DNA of 19,299 bases from an uncultured Eubacteriales bacterium (GTDB lineage: Bacteria > Bacillota > Clostridia > Oscillospirales > CAG-272). Shown here piece after piece: positions 12,409 to 19,299 of this stretch (positions are counted from its first letter, which is position 1; every line of letters starts with the position of its first letter). The notes beneath the pieces were generated by a model. The model searched no databases, was not told where the DNA came from, and saw only the letters and a program-made list of their open reading frames with translations. The position numbers and the translations under genes are program-made. Where the stretch lies: NCBI GenBank assembly GCA_934446065.1, contig CAKSDP010000029.1, forward strand, positions 1 to 19,299. Direction: 5' to 3'.

Positions 12409-13806
12409 ATGACGGCGGAGCTTGACCACGGACGGATACTGCCGCTTATATTCCGGCTGACCGTGCCCGCGATGATCGCGCAGCTGATCACGTTCCTCTA
12501 TAACATGGTAGACCGAATGTACGTCGCGAATATCCCGGATTCCGGCATGGACGCGCTCGCGGCGCTCGGCATCGTTCTGCCGATCACGCTTATAATGCAG
12601 GCGTTCGCCAACCTGATCGGGCTCGGCGGAGCTCCACGTGCGGGGATAAAGCTCGGCGAGGGAGACCGAGACGAAGCGGGACGCATATTCGGCACGGCGT
12701 TTGTGCTGCTCGCGGCGCTCGGCGTCGTACTCGGCTGCGTCGGATACGCGTTTGCACGCCCGATAGTCATGCTGTTCGGCTGTCCCGACAGCGCCGTGGA
12801 TTACGCTGCGCAGTATCTGAAAATTTACTCATGCGGCACCGTATTCGTGATGGCGGCGCAGGGGCTGAACCCGTTCATACTGACGCAGGGGTACTCGTTT
12901 ATCGCGATGGCGTCCGTCATGATCGGCGCCTTGGCGAACATCGCGCTCGATCCGCTGTTTATCTTCGTGCTGAAGATGGGCGTGGAGGGCTCGGCAACGG
13001 CGACGGTGCTCTCACAGCTCCTGTCGTGCGTCTGCATTATCGGATTCTTCTGCTCGAAGCGGAGCCTGTTCCGCATCCGCGCCGGCAATATGAAGCCGAC
13101 GGCGGCGAGGATCGGCAGCATACTGTCGCTCGGAATCACGCCGTTCGTCATGACCATTACCGAGTGCGCGATACAGATCGTGTTCAACATCTGTCTCAAT
13201 CGATCGACAGGCGGCGACAAGGATTACACCGCCGCGCTCACCGTAATGCTCAGCGCGCTTCAGCTGATCTCGCTGCCGCTGAACGGGCTCGGCAATGGGA
13301 TGCAGCCCTTTGTCAGCTACAACTACGGGCGCGGCAACGCCGCACGGCTGAAGAGCGGCGTGAAATACGTGACCGTCATCGCGTTTATCTTCGCGCTATC
13401 GTTCTGGTCGGTGTCGATCGCCTTTCCCGTGATGTACGCACGCCTGTTCTCCGCAAGCGAATCGGTGACGGCGATCGTCCGGGAATACTGCCCGCTGTTT
13501 CTCATGGGGTCGATCATGTTTTTCGTGCAGATGACGCTGCAAAACGTCAACGTCGCGCTCGGTCAGGCAAGATCGGCACTGATACTTGCGGTCGTGCGCA
13601 AGGTCGTGATCCTCATACCGCTGTGCTTTACCCTCACGCATTTTCTCGGATTCAAGGGAGTCTATATGTCGGAGGGGATCGGCGATCTTTCGGCGGGGAT
13701 CATAACGACGGTCGTAATATTCACGACGTTCCCGAGGGTTTTCGTCAGACGCGAAGCCGAAGTGAAAATGAAGTGCGGCGCGTGCCCGCCGAACACTCCG
13801 CAATAA
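12409..13806 (+). CDS. MATE family efflux transporter (second)
   Basis: A 465-residue membrane antiporter of the MATE family (MepA-like branch), with about twelve hydrophobic segments. The motif NMVDRMYVANIPDSGMDALAALG near residue 30-50 and a second-half counterpart, GLGNGMQPFVSYNYGRGN near residue 300, are typical. The ATG at 12409 follows GGAGGGG at 12400-12406 and gives the usual N-terminus (LDHGRILPLIFRLTVPAM). An in-frame ATG at 12379, overlapping the mnmG end, is less likely. It lies 13 bases after mnmG and ends at a strong terminator. It is more intact than the first MATE gene and is not its close copy. The substrate is unknown; drugs or metabolites are equally possible. Confidence 0.94.
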   Translation: MTAELDHGRILPLIFRLTVPAMIAQLITFLYNMVDRMYVANIPDSGMDALAALGIVLPITLIMQAFANLIGLGGAPRAGIKLGEGDRDEAGRIFGTAFVLLAALGVVLGCVGYAFARPIVMLFGCPDSAVDYAAQYLKIYSCGTVFVMAAQGLNPFILTQGYSFIAMASVMIGALANIALDPLFIFVLKMGVEGSATATVLSQLLSCVCIIGFFCSKRSLFRIRAGNMKPTAARIGSILSLGITPFVMTITECAIQIVFNICLNRSTGGDKDYTAALTVMLSALQLISLPLNGLGNGMQPFVSYNYGRGNAARLKSGVKYVTVIAFIFALSFWSVSIAFPVMYARLFSASESVTAIVREYCPLFLMGSIMFFVQMTLQNVNVALGQARSALILAVVRKVVILIPLCFTLTHFLGFKGVYMSEGIGDLSAGIITTVVIFTTFPRVFVRREAEVKMKCGACPPNTPQ

Positions 13807-13814
13807 CGCAAAAA

Positions 13815-13848
13815 AGCTGCACGGACCATGGTCCGTGCAGCTTTTTTT
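13815..13848. terminator. Bidirectional terminator between convergent genes
   Basis: The perfect palindrome at 13815-13842 (AGCTGCACGGACCA with its complement) has an A run on the left and T7 on the right. It ends the mnmG-MATE transcript on the plus strand and the foldase gene, whose stop is at 13857, on the minus strand. Confidence 0.95.
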
Positions 13849-13856
13849 GTTTCGGA

Positions 13857-15575
13857 TCAGACTCCTGCCTGGCTCGGAATCTTGTAAAGCTCAGTATAGT
13901 CGGTCGTTACCTTGTACTGCTCTGCAAGCTTCTTGTAATCCTCGTCGTAAGCCGCGCTCGTCATATCGTTGTCAACGTCTCTCTGCCACTTGATAAGGCC
14001 GTCGCCGACGTAGTATACGATGTACGTTATCTCGGAGGTGCCGGTCTTGCCGTTCGAGAACTGGCTGTAATCGCCCGCCTTGCGCTCGTCGGCATAGATC
14101 CAAGTGTCAAGCTCGTCAATACCGGAATCGCCGCGTCCCTGATTCTCGTAGAGACCGCCGTTCTCATGCGCGGTGGAATCGTCGCTATACTTCTCGGCGA
14201 GAGCCGCGAAGCTCGTCTCGGACTTGTCTCCGCTCTCGAACTCCTCGATCACAGCGGAAACTCTGTCGGACAGAGACTCGCCGTTTGCCGCGCTCAGCGC
14301 GATCATGCGGACGTTCTTGGTTGCGTACTCCTCGATGTACGGCTCCTTGGTGATGTAGTATACGGTGTACTCGCCGGTGGAGTCGTTGTCAACAACGTAA
14401 ACGCTGTCGCTTCTCTCATCGCTGAATGCGTACTTGATGAACTCGTTTGTTTCGTCGGACGAAACGGCTGTGTGCTCAATACCGTCAACGACGCTCTGAA
14501 CCTTCTCGCTCTTCTCTGTCTCGTCGGTCACGTCATCGTAGATATAGGTCTCGGCGTATCTCTTCACGAACTCGGTGAAGAAGACCTTGCCGGCGCTGTC
14601 ATCGGGCTGGTTGTAGTTTGCGCGGATCTCCTCGGCGAACATTGCAGCGGTGTTGTACGCGAGCTGCTTTGCCTCGCTTCTCTCCTCTGCGGGAGCCTCG
14701 GTCGTGACCTCGGTATCGGTGGAGTCGGAGGACGATCCGGAAACGGATGTTTCGGGAGCCGCAGTCTCGGTCTCGGGAGCGGCAGTCGCAGCGGTGGTCT
14801 CGCTCTCGGTCGTCTCCTCCTCAGCCTTGAAGGTGTAGGAGAGGTAGTCGATCTTCAGGTAATCTTTTCTGTTCTCCTCAAGGTACGCGCTCCAGTCAGA
14901 CTCGGAGTAGTCGTACTGCTCGATGAGGTGTGCGGAATACGCAGATGCGAGCTGCGATATCTCGAGTGCTGCGCGAACATCGGCGAGAGTTACGCCGTAG
15001 CCGTAGATGTTGCGGAGGTAGTATCCCTCTGCGCCGCCGTACTGCTTGGAGTACGACTTGAGCGACTCCTCGAGGCTCTGCATTGACTCCTCGACGTGGC
15101 TCTGCTCGTGCTCGTCAAGCTCAAAGCCTGCCGCCTTAGCCGCCTCGCACAGAACGAGCATATTCTCGACTCTCGGAACGGTCACGTTCTTCATGAAGTA
15201 GTCGAACCATGTCATGCCGGTGGAGTAGGGATAGTTCTGCTCCTTGAGGCTTGTCTTTGTGTCAACGCCCATCTGGGAGAGGGACGAGGACATCTGCTGA
15301 TAGTTCACGTTGAGGAAATACGACATCATCGCGTTGTTTACTTCGTAGTTGTCGGATTTCACGGAGATCGTGGTGCGGTAGAAGTAGCCGCTGTCGGCGA
15401 TCTTGGTGTACACCGTAACGCCGATGCACAGTGCGATCACGAGGATCACGCAGACTGCGGAAATAACGGTCTTTCTGTTTGCCGCGTTGTCAGCTTTCTT
15501 CTCCCTTGCTGTTTTGTTTTGTGCCGGAGCAGAAAACCCGTCGTTTGCGGGTTTTCTTGTTTCTTTCTTTCCCAT
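13857..15575 (-). CDS. Membrane-anchored PrsA/SurA-like peptidyl-prolyl isomerase
   Basis: A 572-residue exported foldase. A basic cytoplasmic stretch (residues 1-35) precedes a single transmembrane helix at about 36-57. There is no lipobox cysteine, so it is a membrane-anchored rather than lipid-anchored PrsA-type protein. Residues 60-250 form a helical SurA-N-like chaperone region. A linker at 252-300 is almost entirely Thr, Glu, Ala, Ser and Pro. Residues about 421-527 resemble a parvulin domain (FAALAEKYSDDSTAHENGG, then a phrase around KAGDYSQFSNGKTG and the closing strand ITYIVYYVGDG). Catalytic residues are not all clear, so isomerase activity is uncertain. The start is supported by CAGGAC nine bases upstream. 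It probably assists folding of secreted proteins outside the cell membrane. Confidence 0.82.
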   Translation of the reverse strand: MGKKETRKPANDGFSAPAQNKTAREKKADNAANRKTVISAVCVILVIALCIGVTVYTKIADSGYFYRTTISVKSDNYEVNNAMMSYFLNVNYQQMSSSLSQMGVDTKTSLKEQNYPYSTGMTWFDYFMKNVTVPRVENMLVLCEAAKAAGFELDEHEQSHVEESMQSLEESLKSYSKQYGGAEGYYLRNIYGYGVTLADVRAALEISQLASAYSAHLIEQYDYSESDWSAYLEENRKDYLKIDYLSYTFKAEEETTESETTAATAAPETETAAPETSVSGSSSDSTDTEVTTEAPAEERSEAKQLAYNTAAMFAEEIRANYNQPDDSAGKVFFTEFVKRYAETYIYDDVTDETEKSEKVQSVVDGIEHTAVSSDETNEFIKYAFSDERSDSVYVVDNDSTGEYTVYYITKEPYIEEYATKNVRMIALSAANGESLSDRVSAVIEEFESGDKSETSFAALAEKYSDDSTAHENGGLYENQGRGDSGIDELDTWIYADERKAGDYSQFSNGKTGTSEITYIVYYVGDGLIKWQRDVDNDMTSAAYDEDYKKLAEQYKVTTDYTELYKIPSQAGV

Positions 15576-15649
15576 TATTTGAGTGTCCTGCCTTTCCTTA
15601 ACTGAGGATGAGAGCCGCCCCTCATCCGAAATTGAAAGATTCTTTGCCT

Positions 15650-15678
15650 ATTATACCATATCGGACGCCGTTTTTCCA
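15650..15678 (-). promoter_or_regulatory. Promoter of the PrsA-like gene
   Basis: On the minus strand a perfect TATAAT (plus 15650-15655) is preceded by TGG, an extended -10 element. TGGAAA (plus 15673-15678) sits 17 bases upstream as a -35 box with four of six matches. A hairpin GGATGAG/CTCATCC at plus 15606-15627 lies in the leader. The -10 is 75 bases before the start codon. Confidence 0.72.
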
Positions 15679-15835
15679 CCCTTTCACGTTAATTTTAACA
15701 ATTTTATTAAGTCGGATCACCACACGCCCGCACCGCCGCACGGAACAGCCGGGGCAGGCGTGAGGTATGTTTGCACAAAAATTCGGGTATAATTTCTGAT
15801 AAATATCTCATTCCTTCAAAATATAGAACACCGTG

Positions 15836-15864
15836 TTGACACAAGACACAACATATAGTATCAT
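15836..15864 (+). promoter_or_regulatory. Promoter of the pflB-pflA operon
   Basis: TTGACA at 15836-15841 and TATCAT at 15859-15864 are 17 bases apart. The start near 15871 leaves a leader of about 54 bases that contains a small GGATCC/GGATCC hairpin at 15884-15900. TGTTG..CAACA half-sites at about 15834-15854 overlap the spacer and are a weak candidate for a redox repressor site; they do not match the Rex consensus well. A TATAAT at 15788-15793 lacks a -35 partner. Confidence 0.75.
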
Positions 15865-15924
15865 ATATATGTAAAAAATCAAATGGATCCGCAAGGGATC
15901 CTGTCACAAAGGAAAGGTACGGTC

Positions 15925-18162
15925 ATGGCAGCAGAGCACGCAGCTTGGAGTGGATTTGTCGGGGGAGATTGGAAGGACGAGATCAACGTCCGCGATTTCA
16001 TACAAAAGAATTATCACGAGTATACGGGGGACGATTCGTTTCTCGAGGGCGCGACGGAGCGCACACGCGATCTTTACGAAAAGGTCAGCGCTCTTTTCGC
16101 AGAGGAGAGGGCACACGGCGGTGTGCTCGACATTGACACGGAGACCGTGTCCTCGCTTACGACCTATGCTCCCGGCTACATCGACCGTGAGCGCGAGCTT
16201 ATTTTCGGAATGCAGACGGACGCGCCCCTGCGCCGCGGAGTGAATCCGTTCGGCGGAATCCGCATGGCAAGGCAGGCGTGCGAGGCATACGGCAGACGTC
16301 TCAGCGACAAGATTGAGGACGAGTTCCGCTACAAGACGACGCACAACGACGGCGTTTTCCGCGCGTACACCGCAGAGATGCGCGCCGCAAGACACGCCCA
16401 TCTCATCACCGGTCTGCCCGACGCCTACGGCCGCGGCCGCATTATCGGCGATTACAGACGCGTTGCGCTCTACGGCATTGACAGAATCACAGCCGAGAAG
16501 AAGCGCGACCGCGCAGCGCTTGCCTCCCGCGTATTTGACGAGGCGACGATCCGCCTGTCGGAGGAGCTTTCCCGTCAGATCGAATTTCTCGGCAAGATGA
16601 AGGAGATGGCGAACCTCTACGGCTTCGACATCAGCGAGCCGGCGCACGACGCACGCGAGGCGATCCAGTGGACGTACTTCGGCTATCTCGCGGCGATCAA
16701 GGAGCAGAACGGCGCCGCAATGTCGCTCGGCCGCGTCAGCACTTTCTTCGATATTTATATAGAGCGCGATATAGAGCGCGGTATCCTCACCGAGGAGGGC
16801 GCACAGGAGCTTATCGACGATTTCGTAATAAAGCTGCGCATCGCGCGGCACCTGCGCACGCCCGAATACAACGAGCTGTTCGGCGGCGACCCGATGTGGA
16901 TCACCGAGAGCGTCGGTGGAATGGGCGAGGACGGGCGCACGCTCGTCACGAAGAACAGCTTCCGCATACTGAACACGCTGTACACGCTCGGCTCGTCGCC
17001 GGAACCGAATCTGACCGTGCTCTGGTCAACGGCTCTTCCCGCACCGTTCAAGCGCTTCTGCGCAAAGGTATCGTGCGACACCGACTCGATCCAGTACGAA
17101 AACGACGACGTCATGCGCCCGATCTACGGCGACGATTACTCGATCGCGTGCTGCGTCTCCGCGATGAAGACCGGCAAGCAGATGCAGTTCTTCGGTGCGC
17201 GGTGCAATCTTGCAAAGCTGCTGCTGCTCGCGCTGAACGGCGGTCACGACGCGTCGAGCGGCACCGATCTCGGTCCGCGTGAGGACGTGGTCGGCGACGG
17301 CGTGCTTGATTTCGATGAGGTGTACGCACGGTTTGAGCGGTACGCCGCTTGGCTGTCCCGCCTCTATGTGAACACAATGAACGTGATCCACTATATGCAC
17401 GACAAATACGCCTATGAAAAATCGCAGATGGCGCTGCACGACACGGATGTTCACCGCTTTATGGCGTTCGGCGTCGCGGGGCTGTCCGTCCTGTGCGACT
17501 CGCTCTCGGCTATAAAGTACGCGCGCGTGCGCCCGATAAAAAACGAGGACGGCTACGTTGTGGACTTCGAGCGCGAGGGTGATTTCCCGAAATACGGCAA
17601 CGACGATGACCGCGTTGATCTTATCGCGCGCGATGTGACGCACATGATGATAACCGAGCTGAGAAAGACCCCGACGTACAGGAATGCGGAGCACACGCTC
17701 TCCGTTCTGACGATCACGTCGAACGTGATGTACGGAAAGCACACGGGTGCGACGCCCGACGGGCGCGAGGCAGGCGCTCCCTTTGCGCCGGGCGCGAATC
17801 CGATGCACAACCGCGAGGAGAACGGCGCGCTCGCGTCGCTGAACTCGGTGGCGAAGCTGTCATACGACGACTGCCGTGACGGAATATCGAACACATTCTC
17901 GATCACGCCCGAGACGCTCGGTCGGACAGAGGAGGAGCGGGTCGAAAACCTTGTCTCCGTGCTCGACGGATATTTCACGCGGCGTGCGCATCACATAAAC
18001 GTAAACGTACTCCGCCGTGAGACGCTGATCGAGGCGTACAACGATCCGGAGGCGTACCCGAACCTTACGATCCGTGTATCCGGCTACGCGGTAAACTTCC
18101 ACAAGCTGTCGCGCGAACAGCAGCGCGAGGTGATAAGCCGGACGTTCCACGAGGAGCTGTGA
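15925..18162 (+). CDS. pflB: Formate C-acetyltransferase (pyruvate formate-lyase)
   Basis: A 745-residue glycyl-radical enzyme that converts pyruvate and CoA to acetyl-CoA and formate under anaerobic conditions in the cytosol. The active-site Cys409-Cys410 pair lies in ACCVSAMKTGKQMQFFGAR, and the radical Gly720 is in RVSGYAVNF, about 25 residues from the C-terminus as in the family. The signature GMGEDGRTLVTKNSFR, the N-terminal WxxFxGGDWKDEINVRDFI, and the expected length all agree. ATG 15925 is chosen because GGAAAGG at 15911-15917 sits eight bases before it and the N-terminus then matches pflB. The upstream in-frame ATG at 15883 has no site. The stop TGA overlaps the ATG of pflA (TGATG). 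No missing catalytic residue was seen. Confidence 0.97.
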   Translation: MAAEHAAWSGFVGGDWKDEINVRDFIQKNYHEYTGDDSFLEGATERTRDLYEKVSALFAEERAHGGVLDIDTETVSSLTTYAPGYIDRERELIFGMQTDAPLRRGVNPFGGIRMARQACEAYGRRLSDKIEDEFRYKTTHNDGVFRAYTAEMRAARHAHLITGLPDAYGRGRIIGDYRRVALYGIDRITAEKKRDRAALASRVFDEATIRLSEELSRQIEFLGKMKEMANLYGFDISEPAHDAREAIQWTYFGYLAAIKEQNGAAMSLGRVSTFFDIYIERDIERGILTEEGAQELIDDFVIKLRIARHLRTPEYNELFGGDPMWITESVGGMGEDGRTLVTKNSFRILNTLYTLGSSPEPNLTVLWSTALPAPFKRFCAKVSCDTDSIQYENDDVMRPIYGDDYSIACCVSAMKTGKQMQFFGARCNLAKLLLLALNGGHDASSGTDLGPREDVVGDGVLDFDEVYARFERYAAWLSRLYVNTMNVIHYMHDKYAYEKSQMALHDTDVHRFMAFGVAGLSVLCDSLSAIKYARVRPIKNEDGYVVDFEREGDFPKYGNDDDRVDLIARDVTHMMITELRKTPTYRNAEHTLSVLTITSNVMYGKHTGATPDGREAGAPFAPGANPMHNREENGALASLNSVAKLSYDDCRDGISNTFSITPETLGRTEEERVENLVSVLDGYFTRRAHHINVNVLRRETLIEAYNDPEAYPNLTIRVSGYAVNFHKLSREQQREVISRTFHEEL

Positions 18163-18875
18163 TGGCGAACGTTTACGGGCGGATAAGCTCGGTTCAGACG
18201 ATGGGGACGCTGGACGGACCGGGCGTGCGGTTTGTAGCGTTTTTGCAGGGCTGCCCGCTGCGGTGCGCGTGCTGCCACAATCCGGAAACATGGGATGCGC
18301 TCGGCGGCAGCGAGATCTCGGCTGCGAAATTAGTCGGACGCGCGGCGCGGTACCGCGAATACTTCGGCGAGCGCGGCGGGATCACGCTCTCGGGCGGCGA
18401 GCCGCTGATGCAGCCGGAATTTTGCGCGGAGGTACTGCGGCTTTGCCGCGCGGAGGGGATCGGCACGTGTCTTGACACGAGCGGGTGTCTTTCGGGCGCA
18501 GGTGTTCTTGAGCACGTAGACTACTGTTTACTTGACATAAAGTACACGGACGCGGAAAAATACCGCGAGCGCACGGGATGCGAATACGGGACGGTACTTG
18601 AGTTCTTGGATGAGCTTAATCGGCGCGGGGTCACGACTCGTTTGCGGCAGGTGATAATTCCGGGGCTGAACGATGATGAGGAGAACGCGCGGCGGCTGGG
18701 TGAGCTGCGGCGGACGCACAGATGTGTAGATGAGGTTGAGCTGCTGCCGTTTCGGCGGCTATGCATTGAGAAATACGAGCGCATGGGCATAAAATTTCCG
18801 TTGGCGGAGACGCCGGAGCCGTCGCGCGCAGATCTCGCACGTCTTCAGGCGATAGTCGACGCGGCGGGACGTTAG
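18162..18875 (+). CDS. pflA: Pyruvate formate-lyase activating enzyme
   Basis: A 237-residue radical SAM protein that generates the glycyl radical on PflB from S-adenosylmethionine and a 4Fe-4S cluster. The cluster motif CPLRCACC has Cys31, Cys35 and Cys38 in the CxxxCxxC spacing. The GG(E)P-type SAM contact SGGEPLMQ, the HVDYCLLDIK strand and the RQVIIPGLNDD motif follow in the usual order. ATG 18162 overlaps the pflB stop and has GAGGAG at 18151-18156 five bases upstream; a GTG three bases earlier would give one extra residue. Overlap and spacing show translational coupling with pflB, so the two proteins are made in step. Repeat element A copy 3 follows about 15 bases after the stop. Confidence 0.97.
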   Translation: MANVYGRISSVQTMGTLDGPGVRFVAFLQGCPLRCACCHNPETWDALGGSEISAAKLVGRAARYREYFGERGGITLSGGEPLMQPEFCAEVLRLCRAEGIGTCLDTSGCLSGAGVLEHVDYCLLDIKYTDAEKYRERTGCEYGTVLEFLDELNRRGVTTRLRQVIIPGLNDDEENARRLGELRRTHRCVDEVELLPFRRLCIEKYERMGIKFPLAETPEPSRADLARLQAIVDAAGR

Positions 18876-18888
18876 GGAAGACGGTCGC

Positions 18889-19097
18889 TGAAAAGGGAAC
18901 GGTCGCTTTCTTAAAAGAAAGCTCCGCAAAGAACTTTATACTGGGCATATTTAATTGGTTTCTGCAAGACGGATTCTGAAGTTGAAACTGAGTTATATCC
19001 CACGATATGGTTCGTCCAAACTATCAGGAGGGTGTACGTGAGCGGTATCCGCTCTCGCGGCTCCCGCCACAGACGTGGAGTTTGCACAAAGCTAAGT
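18889..19097 (+). repeat. Element A copy 3, downstream of pflA
   Basis: It has the preamble AAAAGGGAACGGTCGCTTTC, a hairpin GCTTTCT/AGAAAGC at 18905-18922, CGCAAAGAACTTTATACTGGG-like core, then TGCAAGACGGATTCTGAAG, AACTATCAGGAGG, the GAGCGG/CCGCTC hairpin and GACGTGGAGTTTGCAC. It matches copies 1 and 2 in order and orientation relative to the gene before it. Confidence 0.9.
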
Positions 19098-19104
19098 AAA
19101 GGGG

Positions 19105-19165
19105 ACGCAGGCTACTTTTTCTCGAAAAAGCAGCGCAAAAAGCTTCAGACTATATCCGGTAAAGA
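19105..19165 (+). repeat. Partial element A (hairpin plus core start)
   Basis: GGCTACTTTTTC/GAAAAAGCAGC forms an imperfect hairpin, followed by GCGCAAAAAGCTTCAGACTATA, which resembles the GCGCAAAGAACTTTATACTG start of element A and then diverges. I read this as a decayed or truncated fourth copy. Confidence 0.5.
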
Positions 19166-19193
19166 AGTTACTGCACCATATAAACTAAAGCTG

Positions 19194-19225
19194 AAGGCGA
19201 GGGTTTATCCCTCGCCTTTGTTTTA
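19194..19225 (+). terminator. Intrinsic terminator downstream of pflA
   Basis: AAGGCGAGGG (19194-19203) pairs perfectly with CCCTCGCCTT (19209-19218) around TTTAT, followed by TGTTTTATT. It is oriented to end plus-strand transcription, about 320 bases after the pflA stop. The pflBA transcript would then carry the entire element A copy in its 3' UTR. Confidence 0.88.
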
Positions 19226-19244
19226 TTAAATTATCAGATGCGCC

Positions 19245-19299
19245 AAGCCTCCCTTTGCACAAGGGAGCTGTCAGCCGCACGGCTGACTGAGGGATTGCT
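19245..19299 (+). repeat. Element C copy at the window edge
   Basis: AAGCCTCCCTTTGCACAAGG with an arm-paired CTCCCTT/AAGGGAG hairpin, a GTCAGCCG/CGGCTGAC hairpin, and the conserved TGAGGGATTG end. It is the direct-orientation partner of the inverted copy at 10271-10322 and may continue beyond the window. Confidence 0.85.

Noticed and set aside
12831..15086. 751-residue plus-strand open frame spanning the second MATE gene and the antisense of the foldase gene
   Set aside because: It overlaps a clear MATE gene in another frame and crosses the bidirectional terminator at 13815-13842. Its composition is that of a shadow frame (arginine-rich, then antisense of a protein with many acidic residues), and it has no ribosome binding site.
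15788..15793. TATAAT as a second pflB promoter
   Set aside because: No acceptable -35 box at 16-18 bases and no extended -10 element.

Overview
The window looks like chromosomal DNA of an anaerobic, low-redox-potential member of the Firmicutes (Clostridia, probably a gut Oscillospiraceae-like lineage). The basis is anaerobic pyruvate formate-lyase with its activase, a folate ECF transporter under a THF riboswitch, sigma-A promoters with 17-base spacers, AGGAGG-type ribosome binding sites, intrinsic terminators, tRNAs with encoded CCA, and moderately high GC. No phage, IS element, CRISPR array or rRNA was seen, so this is mostly housekeeping and accessory metabolic DNA separated by repeat-filled intergenic regions.

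Layout. (1) 1-1753: a sigma-A promoter, a very short leader with a candidate 8-codon leader peptide, an intrinsic terminator, then a MATE efflux transporter whose 3' end appears frameshifted, closed by a two-way terminator. (2) 1755-1831: tRNA(CAT) on the minus strand, divergent from a solitary secreted DUF4838 lipoprotein (2007-4331). (3) 4391-4803: two copies of a hairpin-plus-tail repeat (element B) and an inverted copy of a larger repeat (element A). (4) 4829-7418, minus strand: an ECF-type sigma factor with a very large C-terminal extension containing a duplicated beta-rich domain. It is split into two frames by one apparent frameshift. (5) 7579-7833: tRNA-Thr and tRNA-Tyr, minus strand, with their own promoter and terminator. 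(6) 7906-9950: promoter, THF riboswitch, folT and folC, a folate uptake and retention operon. (7) 9951-10487: repeats A, C and B. (8) 10503-13806: mnmG followed by a second MATE transporter, ending in a terminator shared with the convergent minus-strand gene. (9) 13857-15575, minus: a membrane-anchored parvulin/PrsA-like foldase. (10) 15836-18875: promoter, pflB and pflA, translationally coupled. (11) 18889-19299: repeat A again, a terminator and a truncated repeat C.

How the genes work together. folT-folC imports folate and traps it as polyglutamate under feedback from reduced folate. pflB-pflA makes acetyl-CoA and formate, and formate can feed one-carbon folate chemistry. The rest are independent units.

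The most interesting signals are regulatory and structural rather than a classical gene cluster. They are: a likely ribosome-sensing attenuator in front of a MATE pump; an extended sigma factor whose C-terminal half may be a sensor; a family of about 200-base elements that sits just downstream of three different genes in the same orientation, with stems that stay paired while their sequence changes; and a palindromic repeat lodged between the Shine-Dalgarno sequence and the start codon of mnmG.
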